64,000 nucleotides of DNA from Priestia megaterium (GCF_009497655.1 NZ_CP023317.1:1207501-1271500); one strand, 5' to 3'; positions 24,739-33,333 are shown, counted from the first letter of the stretch. Notes: a model not told the origin generated them from the sequence alone. Numbers and translations: made by a program.

Positions 24739-27700
24739 ATGATTTCAATTACTGGTCACTATAATGAATTTACCGTATTTCTTGCTGTCATTGTAGGGAT
24801 TCTTGCCTCTTATACAGCACTTGATATTGTGAGCAAAATGATGAAAAAACAGCGGAACAATTATTTGTGGCTCACACTGTCAGCAACTTCAATGGGGCTT
24901 GGAGTGGGGGCGATGCACTATATTGCTATGCTTGCTTATTATGTTCCTGTTAGCTTTCATTTTGATGCTGTACTTTCTGTTCTTGCTTTAATAATAGCAA
25001 TTAGCGGGTCATTAGTTGCGTTTTGGACATTCTGGAAATGGCGCACGTCGGTATGGTCAGGGCTTATTTTAGGAAGCAGTATTCTGGGTACGCATTACAT
25101 TGCAATGGCAGCAATCGAAACAGAAGCACACATTCATTATGCGATGCTATCTGTTTTGCTTTCTATCATCATCGCCCTGGTCGTTGCATTTTATGCGATG
25201 CACTTGTTTTTTCGTTCGAAAAGCGTGAAAGCTAATCCATTTCTTAAACTTGTTAGCTCTATTTTACTGGGTATTGGTATTTCAGCTATGCATTTCATCA
25301 GTATGTATGGAATGAAGCTGCATATTGCACATTCAGTTGCTAGAAGGTGGGGCCAGTGGCTGCCGTATCAAGCGCCGTTTTCCAATATTATTGCAAGCAT
25401 CACAATTACGCTACTGATTGTCTTCCTGCTCGTTGCTGCTTTTAAGCGTCAGGAAGAAGTGAGGGAAAGTCAATTAAAAGAAGAGTATTATCAATCTCTT
25501 TTTAACTACAATCCCAATATTGTGTGTGCAGTTGATTTGTACGGCAATATTCAAACGATTAACCCAAAAGGAATCGAGCTAACAGGATACACGTTAAACA
25601 AAATGGAGACAATCCCGTTTCCTTCTATGTTCAGAGAAGCTGAAAGAGCTGAAGAATATATGTGGAAATCCCTGAGCGGAGACTCTGTATATTATGAGGC
25701 AACGCTGATTCGCAAAGATAATCAGCCTGTATACGTTGAAGTCACGCAAATGCCCATTATTGTTTATGATCAAATTAAAGGAAGTTACGTTATCGCCAAA
25801 GATGTGACAGATCGAAAAAGGGCTCAACAGCAGCTTCTGGAGTTACAAAAAGATTTAAAACGCACGCTTTCACAGCAAGATGGTACTATTTTTAAATTTG
25901 TGAAGAACAGTAAAGGATATGTCTATACGATGTGCGAAGGCAAAATGATTCGTGAAATGGGATATGAGGAAATAGATGTTGTCGGAAAAACACCTGAGGA
26001 ATTTTTACCTGAATCCTACGCAAGAGATAATAGGAGTTACTATGATAAAGCATGGGCGGGAGAGAAAGTGTCGTATGAAGTACTTTTGAACGACTTTGCT
26101 TACTATACGAAATTAACACCTCATATCTACAAAGGAGAAGTACAAGAAGTTATTGGTTCTATAGTAGATATTACTGATCTTCACGAAGCAAGAGAAAAGC
26201 TGGCTAAAAGTGAAAGCATGTATCGATCCGTTCTTTCTACAATGTCAGAAGGCGTGGTGTTTCATGACCTTGAAGGTAACTTAATTGCTGCCAATGCATA
26301 CGCTGCTAAGATTCTAAACGTGCCTTATGACCAAATGTTATCGGTTAACCCGTTTGGTTTAGACTGGGAAATTATTCATCCTGATGGCACAGCTTTTGCA
26401 CTCGAAGATATTCCATCTGTCCGCTGTCTTCATACAAAAGAGCCTGTGCGAAATACAGTCATGGGCATTTATTTAAATGAGAAAAAGTTGACTTGGCTTT
26501 CGGTGAATGCTGAACCTCTGCAAGAAAGCAAATATTATAAAGGCGTAGTTGTCACATTTTATGATATTACAAAGCAGCAGGAACAAGAACAAGATCTGCT
26601 TCATTCCAATCAGCAAATGATTATAGCCAAAGAAGAAGCCGAAAAAGCAAATCAGGCTAAGTCAGAATTTTTATCAAAAGTAAGCCATGAACTTCGAACG
26701 CCTTTAAACAGTATTTTAGGCTATGCACAGATATTGGAAGAGCAAGGAGAAAAAGATTTAACAGAAAAACAATTGAATCGTATACGAAAAATTTTAAAAG
26801 CAGGTAATCATCTTCTTTATTTAATAAATGAAACGCTTGATTTATCGAAAATTGAATCAGGTCACTTAGCGATTAACCTTGAACCAGTGTCGGTAAAAGA
26901 AGCAATTGAAGACGCGCTTAAAATTATGAAACCATTAGCAAAAGATAAGCATAGTATATTTTATACTCGCTTTCACGCATACCAAGAAGTCTTTGTTGAA
27001 GTAGATGAACTTCGGTTTCAGCAGATCTTATTAAATCTGCTTACAAACGCCATTAAATATTCGCCCGCTTATCGCGATATCATTATCTATACCGATATTG
27101 CTCAGCATCACGTAACCATATTGATTGAAGATAGGGGCTTTGGAATTCCAGCTTCAGAATTAAATCGGATTTTTGAACCTTTCTATCGTGTGAATAGACT
27201 AGAAAAAGACGGAACAGGGATTGGGCTGGCGCTTGTAAAGCAGCTTGTTGTCTTAATGAATGGAACGTGCGGAGTGCGAAGTGAAGAAGGAAAAGGCAGT
27301 ACATTTTGGGTTCGTTTTCCCTTAGTACATCCACCTGTTCCTAAACGCTTATCCAATGAAAGGGAAGCCGAGTCATTTTTAGGTTTTTCCATGCCGATCT
27401 CAATTGTGTATATTGAGGATAACGATACAAATATTGAGCTTATGCAATCGATTCTTTCTCCATATAAAAACGTTAAGCTCTTAGTTGCCAAAACAGGAGA
27501 AAACGGCATCGGGCTAATCAAGTCCATTTCACCGGATATTGTTTTAATTGATATTGATCTACCTGATATGAATGGTTTTGAGGTATGCACACAGCTTCAG
27601 CTGGAAAAAGAGTTGAAGAATATTCCGCGAGTTGCCTTGAGTGCAAGCGCAATGCAAAGCGACATTGATCAAGCTTTTTTAGTCGGTTTTAGTGAATACG

Positions 27701-27762
27701 TAACAAAGCCTATTCATATTGCCACGTTTTTAAACGTATTAAAACGCTTAACAAAAGCTTAA
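24739..27762 (+). CDS. MHYT-PAS hybrid sensor histidine kinase with C-terminal receiver
   Basis: About 1007 residues. The N-terminal MHYT domain (about 1-235) has seven helices with three motif copies: GAMHYIAM, GTHYIAMAA and SAMHFISMYG. MHYT domains are proposed to bind copper and sense gases. Three PAS regions follow (about 255-640). HisKA has the phospho-acceptor His in VSHELRTPLNSILGY. The HATPase has NLLTNAIKYS, DRGFGIPAS and GTGIGLALV. A receiver follows, with the phospho-acceptor Asp in IVLIDIDLPDMNGF. ATG 24739 has AAGGAAAG upstream. No HPt or output partner is adjacent apart from the LytTR regulator upstream. Confidence 0.88.
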   Translation: MISITGHYNEFTVFLAVIVGILASYTALDIVSKMMKKQRNNYLWLTLSATSMGLGVGAMHYIAMLAYYVPVSFHFDAVLSVLALIIAISGSLVAFWTFWKWRTSVWSGLILGSSILGTHYIAMAAIETEAHIHYAMLSVLLSIIIALVVAFYAMHLFFRSKSVKANPFLKLVSSILLGIGISAMHFISMYGMKLHIAHSVARRWGQWLPYQAPFSNIIASITITLLIVFLLVAAFKRQEEVRESQLKEEYYQSLFNYNPNIVCAVDLYGNIQTINPKGIELTGYTLNKMETIPFPSMFREAERAEEYMWKSLSGDSVYYEATLIRKDNQPVYVEVTQMPIIVYDQIKGSYVIAKDVTDRKRAQQQLLELQKDLKRTLSQQDGTIFKFVKNSKGYVYTMCEGKMIREMGYEEIDVVGKTPEEFLPESYARDNRSYYDKAWAGEKVSYEVLLNDFAYYTKLTPHIYKGEVQEVIGSIVDITDLHEAREKLAKSESMYRSVLSTMSEGVVFHDLEGNLIAANAYAAKILNVPYDQMLSVNPFGLDWEIIHPDGTAFALEDIPSVRCLHTKEPVRNTVMGIYLNEKKLTWLSVNAEPLQESKYYKGVVVTFYDITKQQEQEQDLLHSNQQMIIAKEEAEKANQAKSEFLSKVSHELRTPLNSILGYAQILEEQGEKDLTEKQLNRIRKILKAGNHLLYLINETLDLSKIESGHLAINLEPVSVKEAIEDALKIMKPLAKDKHSIFYTRFHAYQEVFVEVDELRFQQILLNLLTNAIKYSPAYRDIIIYTDIAQHHVTILIEDRGFGIPASELNRIFEPFYRVNRLEKDGTGIGLALVKQLVVLMNGTCGVRSEEGKGSTFWVRFPLVHPPVPKRLSNEREAESFLGFSMPISIVYIEDNDTNIELMQSILSPYKNVKLLVAKTGENGIGLIKSISPDIVLIDIDLPDMNGFEVCTQLQLEKELKNIPRVALSASAMQSDIDQAFLVGFSEYVTKPIHIATFLNVLKRLTKA

Positions 27763-27845
27763 CAAAAGTTTAGAGGGCTTTTCATTGACTTATTAGTGGA
27801 CCTTTTGTAAAATAAAAACAACTTAATACATTTACTTCTTACGGA

Positions 27846-27970
27846 GTAAAGGGGAGTAGCGTCAGGGAAACCTGAAACAAAGTCGTCATTACATGGAGTA
27901 TTCCATCGGCTTTGTTGGCATAATGATTATGCTTAGCAAGACCTTTGCCATATTTGGCAAAGGTCTTTTT
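27846..27970 (+). promoter_or_regulatory. yybP-ykoY manganese riboswitch with terminator
   Basis: AAAGGGGAGTAGCGTCAGGG at the 5' side, GGCTTTGTTGGC and AGCAAGACCTTTGCC match the yybP-ykoY aptamer. The expression platform is ACCTTTGCC/GGCAAAGGT with TCTTTTTG (27940-27970). Mn2+ binding is known to prevent termination, which raises expression of the downstream exporter. Confidence 0.92.
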
Positions 27971-28030
27971 GTGTTTTATTCCGGTAATGAGAATAAATCA
28001 ACTTATACAAAGAAACGAGAGGGGATTTTT

Positions 28031-28846
28031 ATGGATGCATCGCTTTTGTTAGAATATGGATGGGTATTGCTGGTGCTGGTTGCATTAGAAGGAATTTTGG
28101 CGGCGGATAATGCTCTTGTAATGGCCATTATGGTCAAACATTTACCGGAAGAAAAACGCAAGAAGGCATTGTTTTACGGATTAGCCGGTGCCTTTATTTT
28201 TAGATTCGGTTCATTGTTTTTGATTTCATTTTTGGTAGATGTATGGCAGCTTCAAGCAATAGGAGCCATTTACTTATTGTTCATTTCCATTAATCATATT
28301 GTGAAGCGATATGTGAAAAAAGGTGATCATGAAAAAGTAAAAGAAGCGGACGGAAAAAAAGGCTCAGGTTTCTGGATGACGGTTTTAAAAGTAGAAGTAG
28401 CGGACATTGCTTTTGCGGTTGATTCAATTTTGGCTGCTGTGGCTCTTGCCGTTACGTTACCAACAACGAATCTTCCTAAAATTGGCGGACTCGATGGCGG
28501 ACAATTCTTGGTGATCTTTGCCGGAGGAATTATGGGACTAATCATTATGCGTTTTGCTGCAACTTGGTTCGTCAAGCTATTAAATACGCGCCCGGGGCTA
28601 GAAACGGCGGCTTTTGCTATCGTAGGCTGGGTAGGGGTTAAGCTAGCAGTTTACACTCTTGCTCATCCGGAGTTAGGTATTATTAATGAACACTTCCCTG
28701 AATCAAAAGTATGGAAAATTACGTTTTGGGTTGTGTTACTTGGCATAGCAGCTTCAGGCTGGTTTTTATCTAAAAACAAAGAACAAACTGATCTTGAAGG
28801 TTCAGAGAAAGAAAAAGACTCATTAAAGAAAATTGAAAATCAATAA
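28031..28846 (+). CDS. ykoY: TerC-family membrane protein, Mn2+ exporter (YkoY/MeeY-like)
   Basis: About 271 residues with eight or nine membrane helices. The family motifs are EGILAADNALVMAIMVKHLP in TM1/2 and KVEVADIAFAVDSILAAVA in a later helix; their paired acidic residues form the metal path. TerC proteins export Mn2+ and help metallate secreted enzymes. Regulation by a manganese riboswitch supports this. The ATG at 28031 has GAGAGGGG upstream; an in-frame open region before it lies within the riboswitch and is not coding. Confidence 0.9.
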   Translation: MDASLLLEYGWVLLVLVALEGILAADNALVMAIMVKHLPEEKRKKALFYGLAGAFIFRFGSLFLISFLVDVWQLQAIGAIYLLFISINHIVKRYVKKGDHEKVKEADGKKGSGFWMTVLKVEVADIAFAVDSILAAVALAVTLPTTNLPKIGGLDGGQFLVIFAGGIMGLIIMRFAATWFVKLLNTRPGLETAAFAIVGWVGVKLAVYTLAHPELGIINEHFPESKVWKITFWVVLLGIAASGWFLSKNKEQTDLEGSEKEKDSLKKIENQ

Positions 28847-28849
28847 TAC

Positions 28850-28881
28850 AAAAAAACGCGCTTTTAATGCGCGTTTTTTTG
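28850..28881 (+). terminator. Terminator of the TerC-family gene
   Basis: ACGCGC/GCGCGT stem extended by A-T pairs, followed by a T-run. Confidence 0.88.
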
Positions 28882-28882
28882 T

Positions 28883-29201
28883 ATATTAAGATAAAATACC
28901 TAGTTTAAATTGTTTTGAGAAAGGGTAAAAGAACTAACTGATGTTTAATTACTGTATATCCGAATGTTTTGCTTTTTCGTTCATATTCTGTAAAGAACGG
29001 AAGCAGCGTTGGATAATTCAGTTCAATGAAGTTTATTTCAGTTCATAAACATATATTTCAAATGTATGTTAATTGGTAAAATTGAGCTATTATGGGTTAT
29101 AATAAAGAGAAATTAAAAGGAGCAGAGTGCTTCTTAACCCTGTTTGTCATCAAAAGAATGGATATTAATATGGTATAAAGCAACTGAGTATAGTAAAAGA
29201 G
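28883..29201. other. Leader/promoter region of sigI
   Basis: About 320 bases without an open frame that has a ribosome site. TTATAATA at 29096-29103 could be a sigma-A -10. I could not find a clear sigma-I autoregulatory promoter. Nothing else is recognisable. Confidence 0.3.
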
Positions 29202-29210
29202 GTGAAGCCA

Positions 29211-29921
29211 ATGCTCACAAAAGTTCAAACGCCTCCATCGCTTGAAACGCTTGTACTGACGATTCAGCAAGGGGATAAACAATTACATAACGAAATGATT
29301 CAACAATATAAACCGTTTATTGCTAAAGTTGTTTCAGCTGTATGTAAACGTTATATAAGTGAAGCTGACGATGAATTTAGCATTGGTCTGATTGCGTTTA
29401 ATGAAGCCATTGAAAATTACACAATCCAAAAAGGAAGATCCCTTCTTGCATTTGCGGAACTGATTATTAAAAGAAGAGTCATCGACTATATTCGAAAAGA
29501 AAAGCGAAACCAAACGCTTCTCTATAGCCGAATTGAAAATGAAGGTTTTATGCAAGGTAAGATAGAAAGGGATATATCGCTTTCTAACTATAAAAGGCAA
29601 AGTGAAACTTCATATATTCAAGAGGAAATGACTTATTTTTGTCAGACGCTGGAACTGTTTAAATTAACTCTTGAAGACATTATTAACACATCTCCTAAAC
29701 ATAAGGATGCAAGGGGAAACGCAGTGGAAGTTGCATCTTTTATCGTCAATGAAAAAGAATTAAAAGATAAGCTGTTTTTAAAGCGGCAGCTTCCCATTCG
29801 CTTGATTGAAAAACATGTCAAAGTGAGCCGGAAAACAATTGAAAGAAACCGGAAATATATCATCGCAATGGTTATTATATTAGCGGGGGACTACGTGTAT
29901 TTAAAAGACTATATTATGTAA
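29211..29921 (+). CDS. sigI: RNA polymerase sigma factor SigI
   Basis: 236 residues. The region 2-like part runs ETLVLTIQQGDKQLHNEMIQ, KPFIAKVVSAVCKRYI and DDEFSIGLIAFNEAIENY. LAFAELIIKRRVIDYIRKEK is the -10 recognition and melting part. The C-terminal domain contains LIEKHVKVSRKTIERNRKYI, a helix-turn-helix for the -35. This is typical of SigI, which responds to heat or cell envelope and polysaccharide signals. SigI is normally followed by its anti-sigma factor gene rsgI; here a terminator and a convergent SASP gene follow instead. The ATG at 29211 is used because the GTG at 29202 forms part of AAAGAGGTG. Confidence 0.85.
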   Translation: MLTKVQTPPSLETLVLTIQQGDKQLHNEMIQQYKPFIAKVVSAVCKRYISEADDEFSIGLIAFNEAIENYTIQKGRSLLAFAELIIKRRVIDYIRKEKRNQTLLYSRIENEGFMQGKIERDISLSNYKRQSETSYIQEEMTYFCQTLELFKLTLEDIINTSPKHKDARGNAVEVASFIVNEKELKDKLFLKRQLPIRLIEKHVKVSRKTIERNRKYIIAMVIILAGDYVYLKDYIM

Positions 29922-29922
29922 G

Positions 29923-29951
29923 AAAAAGGCACACGCAGGTGCCTTTTTTTT
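29923..29951 (+). terminator. Terminator of sigI
   Basis: AAAAAGGCAC/GTGCCTTTTT around ACGCAG, with eight T, directly after the sigI stop codon. Confidence 0.92.
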
Positions 29952-29973
29952 AGCCATGTTATGAAGTTATGTT

Positions 29974-30171
29974 TTATTTTTGTGTGCTGCCGCTTAAGTG
30001 AGCTTGAGCTTGTTGCACCAAGCGTTTTGTGATTTCTCCGCCTACTGAACCGTTGCTGCGTGCAGCAGTGTCAGAACCTAGAGTTACCCCAAATTCTTGA
30101 GCGATTTCGTATTTATATTGATCTAAAAATTGTTCTACTCCTGGTGTTAATAGTTTATTTGTTCTAGCCAT
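29974..30171 (-). CDS. Alpha/beta-type small acid-soluble spore protein
   Basis: 65 residues. [15 protein letters not shown] contains the GPR protease cleavage site (E-I-A family motif EFGV). [20 protein letters not shown] is the conserved DNA-binding C-terminal half. Such proteins coat and protect spore DNA and are degraded during germination. AAAAGGAG lies about 9 bases upstream. A sigma-G-like promoter and a palindrome at the predicted start of transcription precede it. Confidence 0.95.
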   Translation of the reverse strand: MARTNKLLTPGVEQFLDQYKYEIAQEFGVTLGSDTAARSNGSVGGEITKRLVQQAQAHLSGSTQK

Positions 30172-30195
30172 GATTAGTCATCTCCTTTTTTAGTT

Positions 30196-30217
30196 GTACA
30201 GCAGTTCACTGCTGTAC
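30196..30217 (-). promoter_or_regulatory. Perfect palindrome at the SASP transcription start
   Basis: GTACAGCAGT and ACTGCTGTAC flank two bases. The palindrome begins a few bases after the predicted sigma-G -10, so it is either an operator or a 5' stabilising hairpin in the mRNA. Confidence 0.55.
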
Positions 30218-30220
30218 CTG

Positions 30221-30249
30221 TATTATTTGCTGTTTACTATTTTGCATAC
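30221..30249 (-). promoter_or_regulatory. Possible sigma-G promoter of the SASP gene
   Basis: On the minus strand: GTATG (30249-30245), 17 bases, AATAATA (30227-30221). This resembles the sigma-G consensus (GHATR, CATNHTA) with one mismatch in the -10, as expected for a forespore SASP gene. Confidence 0.45.
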
Positions 30250-30273
30250 TGGTAATGGTTTGCAAGAAAGTAT

Positions 30274-30310
30274 AAAAAAGCCCAGCTTTCAAAGAAGCTG
30301 GGCTTTTTTA
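30274..30310 (-). terminator. Terminator of phaQ-phaP
   Basis: AAAGCCCAGCTT/AAGCTGGGCTTT stem with A- and T-runs on both sides, just after the phaP stop codon on the minus strand. Confidence 0.9.
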
Positions 30311-30314
30311 TATA

Positions 30315-30827
30315 TTATTTTACAACTGCATATTGCTCAAGAGACTGAGCAAATGATTTTTGAAGAGATTTTACTTGCTCTACGTATGCATCAGATACGT
30401 GTTGGAACTCTTGACGCGTTTTCTTTTGCTCTTCTACTAATTGTGTTACTACTTGATGATATTGTTCTTGAGCTTGCTTTACTAAAGAATAGCTTGATTT
30501 GCTTTGGTTAAGAGAAAGCTCTTGTAATTTATTTAATGCTTCATGCGTGCGGTTTGTCCATTCTTCATAAGAATCGGCAACAGCGTTACCAGCTGTTTTA
30601 CGTAAGTTTTCAACTGTTTTTTGTTGAAGATCTTCTAATTCAGCTTTCCACTGTTTGTCTGTTGCTTGAAGTTGTTCAACTGCTTTTGTTACAAATTCTT
30701 GCTGTTGCTCAAGTGCTTTTAACGTCCATTGCTCAATTTGTTTGTTTCCGTCTGCAATGTTTTGTAACCCCTTTGTCCATTGTTCCCACATTGCATCAAT
30801 TACTGTATCATACTTTACTGTTGACAT
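30315..30827 (-). CDS. phaP: Phasin PhaP (PHB granule protein)
   Basis: 170 residues, the size of the B. megaterium 20-kDa phasin. The start MSTVKYDTVIDAMWEQWTKG is followed by an almost continuous amphipathic helix rich in Gln, Glu and Lys (QQQEFVTKAVEQLQAT and similar). It has no signal or membrane segment. It covers the surface of polyhydroxybutyrate granules. ATG 30827 has AAGGAGG about 10 bases upstream. It follows phaQ in the same direction after 172 bases and probably has both its own and read-through transcription. Confidence 0.93.
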   Translation of the reverse strand: MSTVKYDTVIDAMWEQWTKGLQNIADGNKQIEQWTLKALEQQQEFVTKAVEQLQATDKQWKAELEDLQQKTVENLRKTAGNAVADSYEEWTNRTHEALNKLQELSLNQSKSSYSLVKQAQEQYHQVVTQLVEEQKKTRQEFQHVSDAYVEQVKSLQKSFAQSLEQYAVVK

Positions 30828-30999
30828 AATCAAATTCCTCCTTGAATAATTTGGTCTGGCGAACAGTTATCGTAATGAACAAAACGTTAAAGAAGAAATT
30901 CGTAGTTGTGTAATAAACCTAACATTCCGCGCTCGCTGGTTGACCGTGAAATTTATTTAACATTATATTAGGAAACGCAGATGTACTGCGTGAATCCCT

Positions 31000-31440
31000 T
31001 TAATCGTTTTCTTCCTCTTTTGATTCTTTTGACTTTTTAGAAGAAGAAGAGCTAAAAGGGAACAACATGTCGGTATACATGTGAAAAAATGAATCTAACA
31101 TGTTTTGATACTGTTCAAGTGAATTAGCCCACATGCTTAAATATTGTTCACCGGCGTCTGTTAATGAGTAAATCCGGCGTGCAGGTCCTTCAGCTGACGT
31201 ATCCCATTGCGATGTAATCAAGTTGTCTTTTTCAAGCTGTCTCAGCGTGCGGTAGACATTTCCTTGATCAACTGATGTGAATCCAAAGCTCATTAGTTGC
31301 TGAATGAGCTTGTAACCATGTAGATTCCAACCTCTTAAACTTAAAAGAAGAAAAGGAACCATCAAGTTTTTTGGTGCACCGCTAATCGATTTTTCTAAGT
31401 TGTTTGAATTAGAGGTGTTATCTTTTTCACTTGATCCCAA
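31000..31440 (-). CDS. phaQ: PadR-family regulator PhaQ
   Basis: 146 residues from a TTG at 31440. The GTG at 31449 is part of the ribosome site GAAGGGGTG, and 146 residues agrees with the described PhaQ. The winged helix runs from MVPFLLLSLRGWNLHGYKLI to VDQGNVYRTLRQLEKDNLITSQW. The C-terminal helix dimerises and ends in a Ser/Lys/Glu-rich tail. PhaQ is a PHB-responsive repressor of phaQ-phaP. It is divergent from phaRBC. Confidence 0.92.
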   Translation of the reverse strand: MGSSEKDNTSNSNNLEKSISGAPKNLMVPFLLLSLRGWNLHGYKLIQQLMSFGFTSVDQGNVYRTLRQLEKDNLITSQWDTSAEGPARRIYSLTDAGEQYLSMWANSLEQYQNMLDSFFHMYTDMLFPFSSSSSKKSKESKEEEND

Positions 31441-31449
31441 GGTAATCAC

Positions 31450-31832
31450 CCCTTCGAAAAAAGAGAATTTGTTTTCTATATGTGTAATTTACACCTAGAT
31501 GAAAAAATTGTCAACACTTTAAAACAGGTCTTTCAAATACAGGAAAAAAGAACGATTTTTTGAATTTCGACAAAAAGCGTCAAAAAAATTCAAAAATAAA
31601 CAAAGATTTAGAATTGTTTATTTTGGAAAACGAATTTATAATAGTACATGTAGGTAATTTTTATAACATTTATAATTTGTTGGTAAGTGAATTGTGAAAA
31701 GATTTACATTATCCAATAAATAAACGCAAAATTGGTTGCGTTTACTTAGAGCTTCTAATATGTCGCTTGTCACATTAAGTGTCCATATTGAAAGCCATCA
31801 CTTTTAACGTACACAAGAAAGGAGATGGAGTT
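31450..31832. other. Divergent control region phaQP / phaRBC
   Basis: About 380 bases, very AT-rich, with no gene. It must contain the promoters in both directions. The Rex-like site at 31692-31709 lies here, with AATAAA (31715-31720) 17 bases after TTGTGA as a possible promoter for phaR. PhaQ should bind near the phaQ side; I could not define its operator. Confidence 0.6.
31692..31709 (+). promoter_or_regulatory. Rex-box-like site upstream of phaRBC
   Basis: TTGTGAAAAGATTTACAT fits the Rex consensus TGTGAA-N4-TTNACA in every fixed position. It is identical over 18 bases to the site in the pncB promoter. It lies 124 bases before the phaR start. Confidence 0.55.
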
Positions 31833-32432
31833 TTGGAACAGCAAAAAGTATTTGATCCGTTTCAAGCATGGAAAGACGTATATGACAAAACCGAATCTTA
31901 CTGGGGTAAAGTTATTGGGGACAATATGAATCGTGAAGAATTTTCCCAGCTCATGGGAAATGTGCTAAATATGAACCTTCAATATCAACAAGCAGTAAAT
32001 GAAGTAACGGGGCGCTATCTGCACCAAGTAAATGTACCCACAAAAGAAGATGTAGCAAACGTTGCGTCATTAGTCATCAATGTGGAAGAAAAAGTAGAAT
32101 TATTAGAAGAGCAATTTGATGATCGTTTTGATGAATTAGAAGCACAGCAAGAAAGTGCATCCGCTTTGAAAAAAGATGTAACTAAGCTGAAATCTGATGT
32201 CAAATCATTAGACAAAAAACTCGACAAAGTTTTATCTCTTCTTGAAGGGCAGCAAAAAACACAAGACGAGTTAAAAGAAACGATTCAACAACAAATTAAA
32301 ACTCAAGGTGAGCAGCTTCAGGCTCAGCTGTTAGAAAAACAAGAAAAATTAGCTGAAAAGCCAAAGGCAGAAGCTAAAGCTGAAGCAAAACCATCAAACG
32401 CTCAAAAAACTGAGCAGCCGGCTCGCAAGTAG
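31833..32432 (+). CDS. phaR: PHA synthase subunit PhaR (class IV)
   Basis: 199 residues from a TTG at 31833 with AAAGGAGATGG upstream. The start LEQQKVFDPFQAWKDVYDKTE and the following helix bundle match PhaR of Bacillus class IV synthases. Residues about 90-165 are a coiled coil (LKKDVTKLKSDVKSLDKKLD), and the tail is Ala/Lys/Pro-rich. PhaR forms a complex with PhaC and is needed for polymerisation, and is implicated in the alcoholysis activity of the enzyme. Confidence 0.93.
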   Translation: MEQQKVFDPFQAWKDVYDKTESYWGKVIGDNMNREEFSQLMGNVLNMNLQYQQAVNEVTGRYLHQVNVPTKEDVANVASLVINVEEKVELLEEQFDDRFDELEAQQESASALKKDVTKLKSDVKSLDKKLDKVLSLLEGQQKTQDELKETIQQQIKTQGEQLQAQLLEKQEKLAEKPKAEAKAEAKPSNAQKTEQPARK

Positions 32433-32513
32433 GGCATAGGGGATTTTAAAACAACATTAACTGCTGTATTTACAGTAAAAATCATCGCTGAAGAAGCAAG
32501 GGGGAAATTTTTC

Positions 32514-33257
32514 ATGACAACATTACAAGGTAAAGTAGCAATCGTAACAGGCGGATCTAAAGGTATCGGGGCAGCAATTACACGTGAGCTTGCTTCTAAT
32601 GGAGTAAAAGTAGCAGTAAACTATAACAGCAGTAAAGAATCTGCAGAAGCAATTGTAAAAGAAATTAAAGACAACGGCGGCGAAGCTATTGCGGTTCAAG
32701 CTGACGTGTCTTATGTAGATCAAGCAAAACACCTAATCGAAGAAACAAAAGCTGCGTTTGGACAATTGGACATTCTAGTAAACAATGCTGGAATTACGCG
32801 TGACCGTTCATTCAAGAAGTTAGGCGAAGAAGATTGGAAAAAAGTAATTGATGTAAACTTACATAGCGTATACAACACAACATCAGCTGCGCTAACGCAT
32901 CTTTTAGAATCTGAAGGCGGTCGTGTTATCAATATTTCATCAATTATTGGTCAAGCGGGCGGATTTGGTCAAACAAACTACTCAGCTGCTAAAGCAGGTA
33001 TGCTAGGATTCACTAAATCATTAGCTCTTGAACTAGCTAAGTCAGGCGTAACAGTTAATGCAATTTGCCCAGGATTTATTGAAACGGAAATGGTAATGGC
33101 AATGCCGGAAGAAGTTCGTGCAAAAGTTGTTGCGAAAATTCCAACTCGTCGCTTAGGCCACGCTGAAGAAATTGCACGCGGAGTTGTTTACTTAGCAAAA
33201 GACGGCGCGTACATTACAGGACAACAGTTAAACATTAACGGCGGCTTATACATGTAA
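32514..33257 (+). CDS. phaB: Acetoacetyl-CoA reductase PhaB
   Basis: 247-residue short-chain dehydrogenase. TGGSKGIGAAI binds the cofactor, NNAG follows, and the catalytic Ser, Tyr and Lys lie in INISSIIGQAG and YSAAKAG. It reduces acetoacetyl-CoA to (R)-3-hydroxybutyryl-CoA, usually with NADPH, and supplies the PHB monomer. It lies between phaR and phaC, as in other class IV loci. Confidence 0.95.
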   Translation: MTTLQGKVAIVTGGSKGIGAAITRELASNGVKVAVNYNSSKESAEAIVKEIKDNGGEAIAVQADVSYVDQAKHLIEETKAAFGQLDILVNNAGITRDRSFKKLGEEDWKKVIDVNLHSVYNTTSAALTHLLESEGGRVINISSIIGQAGGFGQTNYSAAKAGMLGFTKSLALELAKSGVTVNAICPGFIETEMVMAMPEEVRAKVVAKIPTRRLGHAEEIARGVVYLAKDGAYITGQQLNINGGLYM

Positions 33258-33266
33258 TAGATGCTG

Positions 33267-33286
33267 GCCCTGACTTTTGTCGGGGC
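33267..33286 (+). other. Hairpin between phaB and phaC
   Basis: GCCCTGAC pairs with GTCGGGGC around TTTT, 9 bases after the phaB stop, with no T-run after it. It could protect the upstream mRNA or reduce phaC expression. Confidence 0.5.
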
Positions 33287-33333
33287 TGTGCTTGTTAACT
33301 AACTACTAATGAAATGAAAGGGTGTGTATATTC

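Noticed and set aside
27893-28030. N-terminal extension of the TerC-family gene
   Set aside because: This region is the manganese riboswitch and its terminator. The ribosome site and family alignment place the start at 28031.
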